Shown one piece after another: positions 61,256 to 64,000 of a stretch of DNA of 64,000 nt (position 1 is its first letter; each line of letters opens with the position of its first letter). Both the position numbers and the translations under genes were made by a program. The notes below the pieces were generated by a model. It was not told where the DNA came from and ran no database searches. It saw only the letters and a program-made list of their open reading frames with translations. The DNA lies in assembly GCF_009184905.1 (NCBI RefSeq), contig NZ_WESC01000018.1:1-64000 (forward strand), given 5' to 3'. The stretch comes from Parvibaculum sedimenti. Lineage in GTDB: Bacteria > Pseudomonadota > Alphaproteobacteria > Parvibaculales > Parvibaculaceae.

Positions 61256-62776
61256 TCAGCGGATCAGCCGTTCTGGCGGAAAGCGCAGCGCAATATCCAT
61301 CGGCAGGTTGCCGCCACCATGCGCGTCGAGCGTGCCGCCATGCAGTTCCATCACCTTGCGCGTGAGGGAGAGCGCGAGGCCCTGCATGCGGGCCGCGCCG
61401 CTATCCTCGGTGCTGATGAAGGGATCGTCGCAATAGGGAAGGCGGGTCTGAAGCCCGTCGTCCTCGTGCGCGACGAGTTCGTTCAGCATCAGCAACAATC
61501 CGTGCTCGTTTTCGGTGACGGTGAGGCGCAGCGTCGCGCCGCGCCTTGCGCTGAAGATAGCTTCGGCGACGAGACGGAAAAGCCCTTGGCGCAGGCGTTT
61601 CGCGTCGCCGCGCAGGCCGGACAATTTAGCCGGGCAGTCGATCTCGATCTTGAGGCCTTCTTCGCCTGCGCGGATCTTCTGGCTCGCGACGGCGATTTCG
61701 AGCAACTGGCCGAGATTGCAGATTTCGTCCGTGAGGCTCGTATTCTCCGTTTCAGCATCGGCAATGCCGAGCAGATCCTCGATCATGTCGAGGAGCATCG
61801 TGCCGCTCGAATGAATGTCGCGGGCATATTCGCGATAGCGTTCTCCGCCGATGGGGCCGAGCTGTTCGTTCTTCATCATTTCCGAAAAGCCGATGATATG
61901 GGTCAGCGGCGTGCGGAGATCGTGATTGACGTTTGAGAAGAAAGTGCGGCTGCGCTTATTCGCCTCGCGGCTCTGCGCTTCGGCTGCCTCCATGGTGCGT
62001 TCAAGCTTGCGGCGCACGGTGATGTCGTTCAGCGCGGCGACGCGGGCCGGCACGCCGCCCCAGCGTGAGTCGACGATGCGCATTTCGGCGAAGCGATTGT
62101 CGCCATCCGGGCGCAGTACAGCCACCTCATGTTCACCGGGATCGGTCGGTAGCCCGAAAGGCTTGCCGATCAGCTCCCCCGCGCTGCGCCCCATAAGCTC
62201 TTCGGCCGCAGCGTTGACGAAGCGCACATTGCCGTGACTGTCGAGAATGACCATCGCCTCGGAGGCTTCCTGAACGAGCGTCATCTGCGGTTCTGCCGTG
62301 GGGCGAACCTCGGCGATCTCACGTTTGTCGCGGGCCTGCCGTCGCGCCACCGCGCGGCGAAGCGCCAGCAGCACATGCATCGTCTCCGTGTCGGGGCCCA
62401 GGCAATCTTCGGCGCCCGCTGCCATCGCGCGCATTTGCAAGGCGGCGTCCTCGCGGCCGATCGCAAGCACGGGCGCATCGGGCCCGAGCGAGATCACGCG
62501 CGTGAGAAATTCGATTTCGCCATTTTCGTCATCCGCAATGTCGACGATCACGGCGTCAATGCCGGGGCTGAGCAAGGGCTCGATGCCCTGCGCAGGCGAT
62601 GAAACGCTGAAGCTGACCGCGCCTTTTCCGTCGGGTGACGCCCATAGAAACGCCAGGCGCAAAACCTCGTTCGCGCTTACCACATGAACAGCGAGTGCGG
62701 CGAGGGCGTCACGCCCTTCGCTGCCTGCCTTGGAAATGGGGCCCGCCGACCACAATTGCGTCGAACGGCGCATCAT
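61256..62776 (-). CDS. PAS-containing sensor histidine kinase with degenerate ATPase domain
   Basis: A 506-residue cytoplasmic protein. About 25-145 is receiver-like (VIVDIADDENGEIEFL with a possible Asp), about 165-255 is a PAS domain (ASEAMVILDSHGNVRFVNAAAEELMG), and a short coiled coil leads to HisKA with the phosphoacceptor His285 in NVNHDLRTPLTHIIGFSEMM. The ATPase domain is odd: where the N-box should have NxxxNA it reads FRLVAEAI, and there is no DxGxG; only a GLALSLTRKVMELHGG G2-like box is left. Autophosphorylation is therefore doubtful. ATG 62776 has GGAAGG upstream. No response regulator is adjacent. Confidence 0.85.
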   Translation of the reverse strand: MMRRSTQLWSAGPISKAGSEGRDALAALAVHVVSANEVLRLAFLWASPDGKGAVSFSVSSPAQGIEPLLSPGIDAVIVDIADDENGEIEFLTRVISLGPDAPVLAIGREDAALQMRAMAAGAEDCLGPDTETMHVLLALRRAVARRQARDKREIAEVRPTAEPQMTLVQEASEAMVILDSHGNVRFVNAAAEELMGRSAGELIGKPFGLPTDPGEHEVAVLRPDGDNRFAEMRIVDSRWGGVPARVAALNDITVRRKLERTMEAAEAQSREANKRSRTFFSNVNHDLRTPLTHIIGFSEMMKNEQLGPIGGERYREYARDIHSSGTMLLDMIEDLLGIADAETENTSLTDEICNLGQLLEIAVASQKIRAGEEGLKIEIDCPAKLSGLRGDAKRLRQGLFRLVAEAIFSARRGATLRLTVTENEHGLLLMLNELVAHEDDGLQTRLPYCDDPFISTEDSGAARMQGLALSLTRKVMELHGGTLDAHGGGNLPMDIALRFPPERLIR

Positions 62777-63305
62777 AAGCCTACCTTCCGGCCCCCGCCG
62801 TTGGTCGATATGAAGTCTTTCGTCACGCTTCAAACGACCGGTCCACTTATTCGATTTGTCGTGCAACTCAACGTCCGAGCGATTGAGGCATTGCCCATGG
62901 AATCTGCTGGTTAATGTCCGTGCAGCTCCGCCTCACGCGGTCTTTAGAATCGACCCCAGAAGTAAATACTTGGTAAAGATTGAGGATATCTTGTGGGTGC
63001 AGTGTGAGCGACCTACAAGGAAAAGCCGGAGCGAAATTTCTAGAAAATATTTTTTAAATCAATGGCTTATGGTGGAAATACCGCGCGCCGGACCTTGGTA
63101 AACAAAATCTTTCCTCTTCATCTTTCGTTAGGGCGGTTCCGGCGCCGCAAAGGGTGCTTTCCAGCTTCTCGGCGGTGTCGCTCTGCGCATTTCGGTTGGG
63201 TGGTGATTCGAAAACGGGCGCGGAAGCCAAACTTGTTCCACCTGCCGCAATGGGTTAGGTATGCGCCCGCGCCGTTTCGGCGCCTTCAGACGGTTTCCGA
63301 CGGTT
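62777..63305. other. Intergenic region upstream of hisS
   Basis: About 530 nt between divergent genes, with no convincing reading frame. The part from about 62930 to 63060 is AT-rich and holds the dyad AAGTA-AA-TACTT (62960-62971). The 240 nt next to hisS are GC-rich. Promoters for the kinase and for hisS are expected here, but no clear -35/-10 pair stands out. Confidence 0.4.
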
Positions 63306-64000
63306 ATGGCCAAGCAGGAAAAGACCTTTCGCCCCAAGGCGCGCGTGCCGAAGGGGCTTCGCGATGTCGCTGCCCCTAATGTGCGGGCCGAGGCGCGCAT
63401 GCTTGCGCGTATTCGCGAGGTCTATGAGCGCTATGGCTTCGACCCGCTGGAGACCTCGGCGCTCGAATATGCCGATGCGCTGGGCAAGTTCCTGCCCGAC
63501 GAGGACCGTCCGAACGAAGGCGTCTTTTCCTTTCAGGACGATGACGAGCAGTGGCTGGCGCTGCGCTACGATCTGACCGCGCCGCTCGCGCGCTATGTCG
63601 CCGAACATTACGACGGCCTGCCCAAGCCCTTCCGCCGCTACCAGGCGGGCCCCGTCTGGCGCAACGAGAAGCCGGGCCCGGGCCGCTTCCGCCAGTTCAC
63701 CCAGTTCGATGCCGACACGGTCGGCGCCCCCACCATCGCGGCCGATGCCGAGATGTGCATGATGGCTTGCGACACGCTGGAGGCTTTGGGCTTGCAGCGC
63801 GGGCAGTATCGGCTGCGCGTCAACAACCGCAAGGTGCTGGACGGCCTCCTCGAAGAGATCGGCCTCGGCACTGACGCCGCCGACCGCACGCATATGACCG
63901 TGCTGCGCTCCATCGACAAGTTCGACAAGCTCGGCCGCCGCGGCGTGGAGCTTCTACTTGGCGCGGGCCGCAAGGATGAATCCGGCGACTTCACGAAGGG
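63306..64000 (+). CDS. hisS: Histidyl-tRNA synthetase, divergent alphaproteobacterial type (partial, runs off the window)
   Basis: Charges tRNA-His with histidine. The 231 residues seen cover the first half of the class II core: motif 1 region [12 protein letters not shown] and [16 protein letters not shown], then [16 protein letters not shown] and the motif 2 loop [20 protein letters not shown]. In standard HisRS that last stretch reads PMFRHERPQKGRYRQF; the form here, followed by FDADTVGA, is that of the alphaproteobacterial type, which charges a tRNA without G-1. The tRNA-His at 20813 is exactly of that kind. Start ATG 63306 has only a weak SD. The His-binding LDYY motif and anticodon domain lie beyond the right edge. 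Confidence 0.93.
   Translation, partial: MAKQEKTFRPKARVPKGLRDVAAPNVRAEARMLARIREVYERYGFDPLETSALEYADALGKFLPDEDRPNEGVFSFQDDDEQWLALRYDLTAPLARYVAEHYDGLPKPFRRYQAGPVWRNEKPGPGRFRQFTQFDADTVGAPTIAADAEMCMMACDTLEALGLQRGQYRLRVNNRKVLDGLLEEIGLGTDAADRTHMTVLRSIDKFDKLGRRGVELLLGAGRKDESGDFTK

Overview
The window is GC-rich DNA from an alphaproteobacterium, most likely of the Hyphomicrobiales. The best single marker is the tRNA-His gene at 20813, which lacks the extra 5' G and ends in A73, together with the divergent alphaproteobacterial type of histidyl-tRNA synthetase that begins at 63306. The many acyl-CoA enzymes, the small membrane proteins and the ScfR-controlled glyoxylate shunt fit this group. The mix recalls Parvibaculum-like organisms, but I could not test that.

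Layout. 1-9.0 kb is a surface polysaccharide locus. A minus-strand operon runs from an RfbB-RfbD fusion through rfbA to a multidomain glycosyltransferase, which is cut off at the left edge by an IS3-type element. A divergent plus-strand pair encodes a glycosyltransferase and an MsbA-type ABC exporter. 9.2-13 kb holds a Baeyer-Villiger type monooxygenase, purU and small proteins. 13-19 kb holds an AsmA protein facing a MarR-FUSC-DUF1656-HlyD efflux operon of the Aae type. 19-24.4 kb holds a hydrolase, a second MarR regulator, tRNA-His, a GST, an acyl-CoA ligase and an SDR. At 24.5-27.2 kb is a GH17-GT2 beta-glucan synthase. 27.5-49.5 kb is a mixed catabolic region: two amidohydrolase paralogues, three AMP-ligases in the window as a whole, enoyl-CoA hydratase, acyl-CoA dehydrogenase, luciferase-like monooxygenase, nitronate monooxygenase, aldo/keto reductase, alpha/beta hydrolases, Kup, Bcr-type efflux, LpxR-like protein and a histone H1-like protein.

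50-52 kb carries speD-speE behind a leader of about 345 nt that is rich in secondary structure. It contains a tiny ORF whose stop codon sits in a hairpin loop, followed by an attenuator-like hairpin. 52-59.4 kb holds an RraA-like protein, a phospholipase D-like protein, an AT-rich small secreted protein between two copies of a 37-bp terminator, and aceA and aceB facing their likely regulator ScfR. 59.3-64 kb holds a TonB-like protein, a GT8 glycosyltransferase, a PAS histidine kinase with a degenerate ATPase domain, and the start of hisS.

The strongest candidates for something undescribed are the speDE leader and the duplicated aceA tail and terminator around the small AT-rich gene. Coding density is very high, and many converging genes touch or share their stop codons.
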